Below, piece after piece: positions 1 to 7,819 of a stretch of 22,500 nucleotides of DNA. Source of the stretch: Theodoxus fluviatilis (lineage: Eukaryota > Mollusca > Gastropoda > Cycloneritida > Neritidae); the NCBI GenBank assembly GCA_034096865.1, contig JAWQFJ010026915.1, positions 1-22,500 on the forward strand. Reading direction: 5' to 3'. The translations under genes were made by a program, and so were the position numbers. A model generated the notes under the pieces. That model had not been told where the DNA came from and searched no databases. It worked only from the letters and a program-made list of their open reading frames with translations. Within the stretch, counting starts at the first letter, position 1; the number at the start of each line of letters is the position of its first letter.

Positions 1-368
1 TTCTGGTGAAATGATGGAGAGACAGGGAAGAGGTTTCCCTGTTACTACAGGGTGACGGGATTGTCCCCTTGTGTGTGTTTTGATCCCAGGTTGTGGTATT
101 TGGGGGATCGCTTGGCTCTTGTGAGAGCATTCTCTTATTATTGTCAATGTGATTGTGAATAAACTTTAATTTGTTTATTTATTCCCCGATTCAGTGGTCT
201 TTTATTCACATGTGGTTTGGCATGCTTGGTGTTTGTGGTGTCCCCCCAAGGAGTGGTGGTTGAGTTTAGGTTGTAAACTCATCATTTATCTAAAGGTCTC
301 TCCCCTCGAGGGCGACTATGTCGTCTCTCTGAGGATGAACCTGTTGTAATTTCAGATAAACCTCGACA
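1..368 (+). repeat. 5' LTR (3' portion only)
   Basis: This is the left copy of the direct repeat. It ends CCTCGACA, one base before the primer binding site, giving the usual ...CA terminus. It carries AATAAA at 158-163, placing the R/U5 boundary shortly downstream. A small stem CCCTG/CAGGG lies at 37-52. By comparison with the right copy, about 195 bp of its 5' end lie outside the window. Confidence 0.85.
158..163 (+). promoter_or_regulatory. LTR polyadenylation signal AATAAA (left copy)
   Basis: AATAAA lies 210 bp before the LTR end, followed by a T/G-rich stretch. It is conserved at 5625-5630 in the right LTR, where it would define the transcript 3' end. Confidence 0.5.
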
Positions 369-369
369 A

Positions 370-386
370 TGGCGAGCCTGCCAGGA
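370..386 (+). promoter_or_regulatory. Primer binding site, tRNA-Arg type
   Basis: TGGCGAGCCTGCCAGGA starts two bases after the LTR ends. It begins with TGG, the complement of a tRNA CCA tail. The implied tRNA 3' end, TCCTGGCAGGCTCGCCA, resembles animal tRNA-Arg(ACG) as I remember it, with at most one or two differences in the acceptor stem. Here minus-strand DNA synthesis would start. Confidence 0.75.
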
Positions 387-1390
387 TATTTGTCTAATTT
401 TATAATTTTTAAGAAAAATTATCACATTTTGTCGGACCATCCACACCTTGGGGAACACCGGCCACTGATGACGGCTTTGTTTACATTGCCTTTCCCATGC
501 TTTGGTTGCTTGTTTGCTGTTGTACCTGCTCATGTGTCTCTCCACAGTTATTGTTGAGAATAGCTGGTGGGATTATTTCACCTTGGTGGTGAATTTTTGG
601 AATTATGGAGAGAACATGGTGAATGAGCAGGGGCAGAACAAGAACTGGGAGAGGGCTTTGTACTTTTTGGATTTGCATTGCATTTGGGTTGCATCCCTTG
701 TTTGCCTAGCATGGTATTGCTTGGTTGTTTGCTACTGCTTTTTCAGTTTCAGGTTGATTCTTGTTGACTTAGTTGAGTATGCTAAGGCAAGAATGCTGTG
801 AAGTTGCTAAGGTGCAAGAGGGGAGTGTTTGGTTATCTTGTACTATAAACAGAGAGACTGTGTCACTCGTCACAGTGAGCAGTGTTTATTAGCAACGATA
901 GTAGCAGAACGGATGGAAACAAGGGTTGACTGTTTTAGACTTATTCCAATTTGGTTAGACTTAATAGGCTGGGATGGAGCCTTAAGACCTTAGTGAAAAG
1001 GGTTTTCATGTGTGATTGGGCTGAATGTCTATTAAGTCAGGCAAGGGTGCCGCGTATTTACTTCCAGTTTATCCTTCACTTTGTGGAATAGTGTTGTGAT
1101 GTTTTAAGTAGCCAACTGGGTGTTAGGCTAGCTGTTGGAAGTGGTTTGGCGGCTGATGCTTTTGTTGAACGCCAGCATGTGTGTGCTGTGCGTGTGTATA
1201 TGCAGTGCGAGTCTGGTGTGGTCTGACTGCATAGGGTGGAGTTGTCTTAGTGGGGTGTAGTGCCAGGGTGGCCTCCCATTAGTTATAACAGTCGTGTCTT
1301 GGAAGGGTTCCTAGACAGTGTGTGAGAGTACAAGGTGTACTGTGTAACTGTTGTCTGCAAGCACGGGTCCTATTGAGAGGAGTGCATGAG
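387..1390 (+). other. LTR element interior, left part, no gene seen
   Basis: This T/G-rich stretch follows the primer binding site. Short open frames at 369-557 and 502-801 start inside it but show no gag-like or other recognisable motif. A C/T-rich run ending CTCCACAG near 546 resembles a splice acceptor, with nothing convincing to join it to. Hairpins are sparser here than after 1390. Confidence 0.5.
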
Positions 1391-1401
1391 ACTTAGTTGT
1401 T

Positions 1402-1758
1402 ACCGCTTAGGGGCGGTCGTTCTCTGGTAGAGGGGGCGTGGTTGAACGGTGATTATTTTCCTGGGGGGAGGAATTTAGCGTCACTAGGGTGACATCGTGG
1501 GGGGTGACCATCCTCTTAGAGGGAGGAAGTGGGTCACAGGGTTATAGCTGCATAGGGCAGCTGTTCTCTTGGAGAGAGAATGAGGAGAGCATGTTAGGAG
1601 CTCGCAAGGGTGAGCGCATGCTGTGGATGTATGGGTGACGTCACGTAGTGCACCTGCGAGGGTGCCTGCGTGTACGGGTTATTGTCACCTGTTGCATGTC
1701 TGGGAGGGATGGGTGTCTTGTTGTTTCTCCGGGAGTCTGAGGGAGGGCCCCCCTCAGA
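1402..1758 (+). other. Cluster of short hairpins (interior array I)
   Basis: Many short inverted repeats with 3-9 base loops lie close together: 1402-1417 (ACCGC/GCGGT), 1422-1432, 1458-1473 (TTCCT/AGGAA), 1480-1493 (GTCAC/GTGAC), 1504-1537 (GTGACC/GGTCAC enclosing CCTC/GAGG), 1546-1562 (AGCTGC/GCAGCT), 1564-1580 (TTCTCT/AGAGAA), 1600-1615, 1650-1665 (GCACC/GGTGC) and 1736-1758 (TCTGAGGG/CCCTCAGA). Several loops contain AGGG. No reading frame accounts for them. They would fold in RNA of the element's sense strand. All were found by eye, so the density against a shuffled control is not known. Confidence 0.6.
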
Positions 1759-1924
1759 TCTCTCTGGAGGATGCAAGATATCCCAGCGCCCCTGCCCAGA
1801 GTGAGTGAACGCGAACCTGACTGGGCAAATGCGACTCGGATTGTTGCATGTCAGAAGTAGCGGTGTGACAGCTGTGTGCTGGGTGTTGGTTCGTGTTTAG
1901 TATGTCACATCGGTGTGCATACGA

Positions 1925-2240
1925 AGTCTAGTGTTTCTGTGTGAAGGGGTGGGAACCCTAGTCACTAGACTTACGCCTTGGTGGCGTGAAAAATGTTCGC
2001 TTCTTATGCGACATTTACCGTCCTCGCGGGAGGCGGTGTGAATTGACCGTGGTATCGGCAATTCTTAGACACCCAGAGTGTTGGGTGCAGTCTAGTGTTT
2101 CTGTGTGAAGGGGTGGGAACCCTAGTCACTAGACTTACGCCTTGGTGGCGTGGGAAATGTTCGCCTTGTGCGCGACATTTACCGTCCTCGGGTGAGGCGG
2201 TGTGGGGAAAGTTGAGCGAGCGATTGGCGCTGCCAACTTT
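1925..2240 (+). repeat. Hairpin array with a duplicated 115-bp unit (array II)
   Basis: Unit A (1925-2039) is repeated 164 bp later as unit B (2089-2203). The first ~63 bases are identical. Each unit folds into four adjacent hairpins: AGTCTAGTG/CACTAGACT (1925-1971; 2089-2135), ACGCC/GGCGT (1973-1987; 2137-2151), AAATGTTCGC/GCGACATTT (1991-2016; 2155-2180) and ACCG-CCTC/GAGG-CGGT (2017-2037; 2181-2201). Between and after the units come further hairpins at 2040-2064 (GAATTG/CAATTC), 2070-2087 (CACCC/GGGTG) and 2208-2240 (AAAGTTG/CAACTTT). Linkers are mostly 0-6 bases. There is no protein-coding potential. Function unknown. Confidence 0.8.
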
Positions 2241-2279
2241 TGTTTTGTGGTTAGTGTGAGGAGTGGAGTTTGACGCTGG

Positions 2280-2522
2280 CCCCTCGCGTGGCTGTCCGCC
2301 ACGAGGGGGTGCTTAGCCATGGACTGCAAGATATGCAGTGAGGACACCACGGGGGGTGACTTGGTTTGCTTGCCGAACGCTACACCCCGTGGTGGGCCTG
2401 GAAGTCGGTGGTTGTCGTGGGTGATGGGATCGCTCGGGTGTGCTCTCGGTGAGCCACCATCTGGTATATTCGGGAGGCGTCCACGCGAGGGAGCGTGCGA
2501 CGCAGGGAGGCACACGGGTGCC
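2280..2522 (+). other. Cluster of longer hairpins (array III)
   Basis: The array continues with stronger stems: 2280-2308 (CCCCTCG-GTGGC against GCCACGAGGGG with a two-base bulge), 2323-2339 (ACTGCA/TGCAGT), 2345-2394 (ten-base stem CACCACGGGG/CCCCGTGGTG), 2437-2458 (GGTG-GCTC/GAGC-CACC) and 2509-2522 (GGCAC/GTGCC). The open frames crossing this G-rich stretch on both strands overlap one another and show no known motif, so I treat them as chance. Confidence 0.6.
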
Positions 2523-3263
2523 GTATTATTTGGTGGGAAGGGACGTCAACGCAACTGGGCGTGTGACGCGGGTGGCGCGCGGGTGCCATAGTGTTCGGCG
2601 GTCGTCTCTGCTGCGTGCAGGGCGAGGGGGGAAAAAGGGATCGGTGCTATATCTCTGTCCCGCGTTATGGTAGACTCCTGGGAGATGTCCAATCCTGTTG
2701 CTCGGATATGGAAGTAGTGTTTGTTGAAGTGCGTGGGTCATTCCCGAGCGAGAGATCGACTGCGATTTGATGAGGTACCTCTACCTGTCTGAGGGCGAGT
2801 GTTGCCTGTCTCCGCTACGATCTGAACCATCTAAACTCGTGTAATAAAATAGATTACTTAACTCGGGAGAAACGTCGATGGATGGGGAGGGTCCTTTCAT
2901 ATTACGGGTGGACACATATTGGTGAAGAAGTTTTGCTAGGTGTGAACCGGGTGGTTCGTACTTAAGCGGGAAGGCTTGTCGCGTGATGAGCGACAAAAGG
3001 GTGATGTGGGTTATTCAGCGTATGGTAAATTGATAGTGTAGAAATCTTCTCCGTATCTGCGCTCGAGCGTGTGGCGCAGTGGGCGGGGGTTATCGTGTAG
3101 TGGAGTGTCACAGCGTCACTCCCGGGGGGAAACCTGGGGGGTCTTCAAAGGTGGTATAGCGTGGATCTACAGGGTTTACACCATCTCCGGCATGGGCTGA
3201 TAGCCCGGGAATTTTTGGCTTGCGTGATTGGAGAAAATATTAGAGGCGGGAAAATCCTCATTA
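2523..3263 (+). other. LTR element interior, no gene seen
   Basis: G-rich non-coding interior. Scattered hairpins include GGAGTG/CACTCC near 3100-3121 and GGGCT/AGCCC near 3196. Short frames on both strands show no recognisable domain. Confidence 0.45.
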
Positions 3264-3376
3264 GTGATTGGCGGTTAATCACGTGGGAGGCGGGACGCCC
3301 GAGTTCGGTAGCGTTAGTCTAGGCAGATCTTACTCATCGCTGGGATGAGACGGTAGCGGAGCGAGGAGCTCCCGCT
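3264..3376 (+). other. Hairpin cluster (array IV)
   Basis: Four hairpins in ~110 bp: 3264-3282 (GTGATT/AATCAC), 3289-3299 (GGCG/CGCC), 3333-3349 (CTCATC/GATGAG) and 3355-3376 (AGCGG-AGC/GCT-CCGCT). They resemble the arrays at 1402-2522 in size and spacing. No coding potential seen. Confidence 0.55.
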
Positions 3377-4437
3377 GACCGTGGGGCTACCATGGGTGGC
3401 GGGTTGAGGCGGCTGGCCTCTGGTGGAATTTCTCTGTGTCAACTCAGGCTAGCAGTTGAGCACATGAGAATGGGTGACTAGGACGAAGTCTTGTAGACCG
3501 GAACCACGGCCTGGACTGGGGTAAATATCGCTGTTCCGCCATTTGCTTTTGCCACGTGGGGTATTTGATTGTTTAATCTGAGCGGGAATTGGGTCATCCT
3601 TTTGGGCATGGGTGATTCGTATCTCTAAAGTCTGAAGTAAGTCTGTGGGGAATGATTTATCAATTTTATTTTTATGAGTAAGTGAATGGGAATTCAACTT
3701 TTCTTGCCAGGAATGAGTAAGCAGTTCAACTGGGGCGTCTGGGTTAAACGCGTCACTAGAATATTGAATCTCGCTCGAGTAAATTCGAAGGGGGAAAAAG
3801 GGTAATTGCTCATGGGGGCAAAACGATTGTGTGTTTCAGGCTGAAATTGCTGAAATTGCTGAAATTGCTGATGCGCTGTTTGGCTGTTTGGCTATTTGCG
3901 TTCTGGGCTGCTTAGCCACTGGGGCTACTTGCTGCTGTCCGGTTATCTACGGTCTACTGGTCTACCTACCCGCTCGTACCTTCGTGCCTACGTATTTCTA
4001 CGAGTGCTGCAACCGCTATTGGTGGAGCCATGCAGTGCTGTCACATCGAGTCCACGCGGGTGGAGCTCGTGGTACCCTGTCGTCTCCGAGTGAAAGCTGC
4101 GCCGGCAAGGAGAGGCCTTGGTGCGAGGCTGGAGCGACGTCTGAAGCGCGCTGGGGCGTTTCGTCAGACCGTTTGGCTCCAACGGTTGTGCAAGTATAAT
4201 TCCTTGTTGTAGCTCGACAGCTACGTTTTCGTTAGGACAGGTCTGGAACTGATGGTTAAAAGTCTAACGAATTATACTTTGAGTAAAGTGGGAAAGTCCG
4301 CACGGGCGGCCTGGACATTCGAAGGGAGATTTGATCAGAGGCAGAGGGGAGAGGGTTGGAAAGCGCTAGTGCGTACACGCGCGCAAGGGCGGTGTAATGT
4401 CACGGCTAATTGTTGCAAGAAGGCATGCAACGTGAGT
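3377..4437 (+). other. LTR element interior, no convincing gene
   Basis: This stretch holds a 9-bp tandem repeat, GCTGAAATT three times at 3840-3866. The frame over it (3831-4199) is Ala/Ile/Glu-repetitive and then hydrophobic and Cys-rich. It lacks an ATG start and matches no family I recognise, so it is not called a gene. A hairpin TCAACT/AGTTGA lies near 3438-3458. Confidence 0.4.
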
Positions 4438-4485
4438 AGTATGGTATTTGAATTGATTCTTTCGTAGGATGACATTTACCATACT
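4438..4485 (+). repeat. Inverted repeat with 30-base loop
   Basis: Perfect nine-base arms AGTATGGTA (4438-4446) and TACCATACT (4477-4485) lie just upstream of the 57-bp tandem repeat. Confidence 0.6.
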
Positions 4486-4520
4486 AGCTCAGAGGACTGA
4501 GGTGGTATAAAGAAACAGGA

Positions 4521-4691
4521 GAGTGCTTCTACTGGTAAAGAAGTATGGGAATTGTTTCTACAGGTAAAGAAACGGGAGAGTGCTTCTACTGGTAAAGAAG
4601 TATGGGAATTGTTTCTACAGGTAAAGAAACGGGAGAGTGCTTCTACTGGTGAAGAAGTATGGGGATTGTTTCTAGTGGTAAAGAAACGTGT
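4521..4691 (+). repeat. 57-bp tandem repeat, three copies
   Basis: Units begin with GAGTGCTTCTACTGG at 4521, 4578 and 4635, an exact 57-bp period; the third unit is slightly diverged. Each unit is itself two related halves sharing TCTAC(T/A)GGTAAAGAA. Because 57 is divisible by three, one plus-strand frame stays open as a 19-residue repeat. That alone explains the longest open frame of the interior (4552-4968), so I do not call it a gene. Confidence 0.85.
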
Positions 4692-5231
4692 GAATTGCGA
4701 ACTCACGACGGGACAAGAGGGAAGGGACCTAATTCACGGGAAGGGGGTCTGCTTGCCTGGACACCGGAGACGCCTGGCGTGCGTCGGCTGTGAGAGTATT
4801 ACTCTGGACTTCCAAGGGAGACTGTGTTTGAGTTCAGTGACTTGTTCAAGGTGGTTTAGGAACAATGTCTTCATTTCAGGTGGACTGAAAGTGTGGGAAG
4901 TGGATTTTGGTTATTCTGGAGATTCTTTCTGTGAGATTTGGTTGTGTTTATCACCGTGCTGTTTCTGATCACGTGGGCCCGGGGAAAGCCACGTGGAGAT
5001 CAGAGTACGCTGGACTGGGAAAGCGTACGGTTGGCGAAGAGATGGTAAGATTGGTTCTTTTCCATTTAGTCTCCACATTTGTTGTTTATACCGACGTGAA
5101 GTGTTTGCACGTGCGTGTACGGTTCGTGTGAGTTGCCGTGTGAAGAGCATTAGCACGAGTGGAAGCTGTGTGGAGCGGAGTCTACCTTGTTTATGTTTTT
5201 GGCCGCCTGTCGCTTGGGCGGAAGTGTCACC

Positions 5232-5270
5232 ACTAGGGGAAGTGGGGGAAGCCAAGGTAGGGGGAAGGGG
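5232..5270 (+). promoter_or_regulatory. Candidate polypurine tract
   Basis: This stretch is almost all purine and G-rich, ending GGGGGAAGGGG just before the inferred start of the 3' LTR. That is where a plus-strand primer tract is expected. A second purine run at 5406-5422 is an alternative if the LTR starts later. Confidence 0.45.
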
Positions 5271-5273
5271 TTC

Positions 5274-5835
5274 TGTGGTATGCAGCGGCTGCTGCGTGGG
5301 TTGTTATGTATGGGAGTGGGAGTGACTGGCTGTCATATCCTGTGGATTGTGGTTCTCACTTCTATTTTTGAAGAAGTTTATCACTGTTTCTGAGGTGGTT
5401 GTCAGAACGAGAGGTGGAAGGAGTTGTGGATTTCTGGATTTGGGTTGTTGGTGAATTTATTTCAGTTTCTGGTGAAATGATGGGAGAGAGAGGGAAGAGG
5501 TTTCCCCATTACTACGGGGTGACGGGATTGTCCCCTTGTGTGTGTTTTGATCCCAGGTTGTGGTATTTGGGGGATCGCTTGGCTCTTGTGAGAGCATTCT
5601 CTTATTATTGTCAATGTGATTGTGAATAAACTTTAATTTGTTTATTTATTCCCCGATTCAGTGGTCTTTTATGCACATGTGGTTTGGCATGCTTGGTGTT
5701 TGTGGTGTCCCCCCAAGGAGTGGTGGTTGAGTTTAGGTTGTAAACTCATCATTTATCTAAAGGTCTCTCCCCTCGAGGGCGACTATGTCGTCTCTCTGAG
5801 GATGAACCTGTTGTAATTTTAGATAAACCTCGACA
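5274..5835 (+). repeat. 3' LTR (5' boundary inferred)
   Basis: The part from 5467 to 5835 matches the left LTR directly. The 5' boundary at 5274 is inferred: a purine-rich tract ends at 5270, and the first TGT after it starts at 5274, which would give a TGT...ACA element of 562 bp. AATAAA lies at 5625-5630. The left LTR start is off the window, so the boundary cannot be confirmed here. Confidence 0.65.
5625..5630 (+). promoter_or_regulatory. LTR polyadenylation signal AATAAA (right copy)
   Basis: This is the counterpart of the signal at 158-163 in the left LTR. In the 3' LTR it is the functional site for transcript termination. Confidence 0.5.
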
Positions 5836-6037
5836 GACTATGACGAGCAGGAAGTCTAGTTAGTGGTTCATATACACACGTACGCGCGCGCATATATCTC
5901 TCTCTTCTTCAAATTACTTCTGGATCCATGTTCTACATATTCGGTGAGGTTTTTTATCCTTTCTTCGGTCTCACATTTTCTTATTTCCAAGTTGCTTGTG
6001 CAGTGCACAACGAGTGAACAAGTTTCGTATTGCAAGT
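5836..6037. other. Flank between LTR element and SINE
   Basis: AT-rich flanking DNA with a short CA/CG/TA run at 5874-5896. No gene or recognised repeat. Confidence 0.5.
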
Positions 6038-6341
6038 GTGGGGCTCTGTGGCCGAGTGGTTAGCGCGCTGGACCTACTGTCGCTTGCGGCCAGTGGGTAC
6101 GGCGTTTGAAGCTGCGCGGTCCTCAGAGTTGCATCCTTGAACAAGATGCTTAACTCGCATTACCCAGGAGTAAAACCGGGTACCTCGCAGGAGTACTAAT
6201 CACCCGCCTTCCCTACTCCTCCCCAAACGGCCCTCTTCAGGGCTACCAAACGACCCTCTTCAGGGCTCCCCAAAAATTGTGGAACAATATCCTCGTGACA
6301 TCGGGGTATCCACAGTACCATGAAGGAGAAGAAGAAGAAGA
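6038..6341 (+). mobile_element. tRNA-derived SINE
   Basis: The head resembles a tRNA-Leu/Ser gene. A polymerase III A box, TGGCCGAGTGG, lies at 6049-6059, followed by a degenerate B box around 6101-6111 (GGCGTTTGAAG against the usual GGTTCGAATCC). The spacing allows for a long variable arm. The central part includes CTTGAACAAGATGCTTAACT, which resembles SINE core domains found in several animal groups. The element ends in a GAA-rich simple tail at 6325-6341. Inside it, a ~22-bp segment is duplicated at 6224-6268, each copy carrying the small palindrome CCCTCTTCAGGG. I see no clean target-site duplication, and the B box is mutated, so it is probably an old copy. Confidence 0.75.
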
Positions 6342-6509
6342 GTGCCACAAGATGAACAGTATTTGCAGCTTTGCTTGTTGTGAAGTTCTTTTCTGAGTTA
6401 ACTCACTCTGTGTTTGAAACTGAAGTCGCAGCTCTAATTGCTGTGTAATTCTTTAGATGGACGAATGGATGAATGGATAGACAAAGGATTGATGCCTGCA
6501 CGTATGCAT
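6342..6509. other. Unassigned DNA after the SINE
   Basis: Contains a short imperfect GAATGGAT-type simple repeat around 6458-6482. Nothing else recognised. Confidence 0.4.
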
Positions 6510-6690
6510 AGACGAATGGATGAATTAGACCTCACGATCTATCAGCTTTTGCAGCCCCCCAACTATCCGAATTTCTAGCGTTGGCTGGAAAATGAGCAAG
6601 TCAAGACGATTTCCTCGGTCATTTCATAGCCTGAGAAGATACTAAGAATTTATTTCCACCCTCAACCCACAGGGCGACTGTGTATCTGAA
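6510..6690 (+). repeat. Diverged dispersed repeat, copy 1
   Basis: This copy shares ordered blocks with 13915-14110: GAATG(A/G), then CTATCAGC(C)TTT(T)G, then a GATTTCC block, then the identical 16-mer CCCTCAACCCACAGGG (6659-6674 here, 14085-14100 there). Order and orientation agree, and total length is similar (~150-180 bp). Family unknown; ends are approximate. Confidence 0.45.
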
Positions 6691-7747
6691 ACCGTGGTTG
6701 TAGCTAGGGTTCCTGTGAGATCGTATTCGATATGAACAAACTGTATGCTACTGCTTTGCCTTCAAAGATGTGCAGTCATCACTGGCTGGCTAAATCCTAC
6801 GTGTTCGTGACATGTGGCCGCAGAGTTTCCTTGCACTTCCATACATCGCTACCCTGTGCCAGGTCACTGTGGCCATGCTGAACGTAGTATTGGCGTCTTA
6901 ACTTCCTAAAAGGTTCCCTTCATCCAGATCGGATAGATGTCATGTGCTGCTTCTTCCTGCCTAATCTGAACAGAGCTCTGAGGGTAAATGATACTGGTTT
7001 AATGGAACAGATAACCTTCATTACTTTTTTCCATTGATAGCTAAACCAGACTAGAGATAAGATCCATTCTGAAGGAGACGTTAATCATCCAGCCTACAGA
7101 AGTATGCGACACAATCAAAGCAACACGAAGAGATGCGTACTCGATCTGACCGAGCTGATGTAAGGTTTCGAGAAGAAATTGGACACTGATCCAGGAAGAT
7201 CTGCTGCAGAAAAGAAAGAAAAGGCCTCTAATGTAGTCAGTCTTTACGGCGTCTCTCGCGATTTGAAATCACGCGGCGGCGTGGTGCAGCCCTCATTATC
7301 TCTTTCACCCGATCTCGCCTCTTCGTCTGCAAAGCTCCACTCATTGGCTGTCAAAATCCATGGCTTTCTGTTCGTCCAAGTCGTAGGCCGTAATTTGAGT
7401 CTGGCCTTTTGTCAGAATGTGTTCATCAGCGTCTGAAGCCAGCTGAGAAAAACTATCATTTCTCTTGTCTCCTCTCGACGGAAATCCAGACTCATGATGA
7501 TGAAAGGCGTGGACGAACCCAACGTGACCGTCGTCGACGTTTCGCACACACATGGATCCACATCTGGGTAGTCTGCTCGGCTGGGTCGGAGCTGCTCTGT
7601 AATGAGTTCTGAGTGTCTCTCCCTCCGCGCGACGTGAAAAACACGGCACGAGTGCCGTGACTGAGGCGAGTCTCCGCCAGGTGTGTTCCAGTTACGCTGT
7701 ACGTGTATTCGGCCAGGGACGTCGATGCGGATGTTTTTGATGTTCTG
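6691..7747. other. Unassigned DNA
   Basis: No supported gene. One plus-strand frame before a stop near 7567 and another from about 7640 into the triplet repeat read somewhat like protein. Neither has a domain or clear splice sites. The open minus-strand frame across 7412-8134 is mainly held open by the triplet repeat. Confidence 0.4.
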
Positions 7748-7819
7748 GTTGATGACGAAGACGACGACCACGACGACGACGACGATGATGATGATGATGA
7801 CAACTACGACGAAGACTAT
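7748..7819 (+). repeat. GAC/GAT triplet repeat
   Basis: An interrupted GAC/GAT tract that reads as poly-Asp in one frame. It ends near the GAC/GAA codons at 7807-7817. It is one of several triplet tracts in the window and is most simply a microsatellite. Confidence 0.8.

Larger units (their letters stand above)
1..5835 (+). mobile_element. Non-autonomous LTR retrotransposon (LARD-like), left LTR cut by window edge
   Basis: Positions 1-368 are repeated at 5467-5835 in the same orientation with about six substitutions and a one-base indel (~98% identity, counted by eye). The left copy is followed at once by a primer binding site, and a polypurine-rich stretch lies upstream of the right copy. 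Together these define an LTR retrotransposon. The longest reading frame in the ~4.9 kb interior is about 138 codons and comes from a tandem repeat. I see no gag zinc knuckle, protease, reverse transcriptase, RNase H or integrase motif on either strand. Similar LTRs around a long non-coding interior fit a large retrotransposon derivative (LARD) mobilised in trans. The left end and target-site duplication cannot be seen. A decayed autonomous element is less likely, because its LTRs should have diverged as well. Confidence 0.8.

Noticed and set aside
1925..2203. CRISPR-like repeat array
   Set aside because: Only two copies of a long unit, no spacers of uniform length, and a eukaryotic setting inside a retrotransposon.
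2135..2741. Several overlapping 60-126 codon frames in the G-rich interior
   Set aside because: Open on both strands at once, as expected in GC-rich DNA with few stops; hairpin structure explains the sequence better.
3831..4199. 122-codon frame with a hydrophobic Cys-rich stretch inside the LTR element
   Set aside because: No ATG at the start, begins in a 9-bp tandem repeat, and matches no gag or env feature I know.
6041..6115. Functional tRNA gene
   Set aside because: The A box is good, but the B box is degenerate, the acceptor stem does not close, and a SINE body with a simple tail follows.
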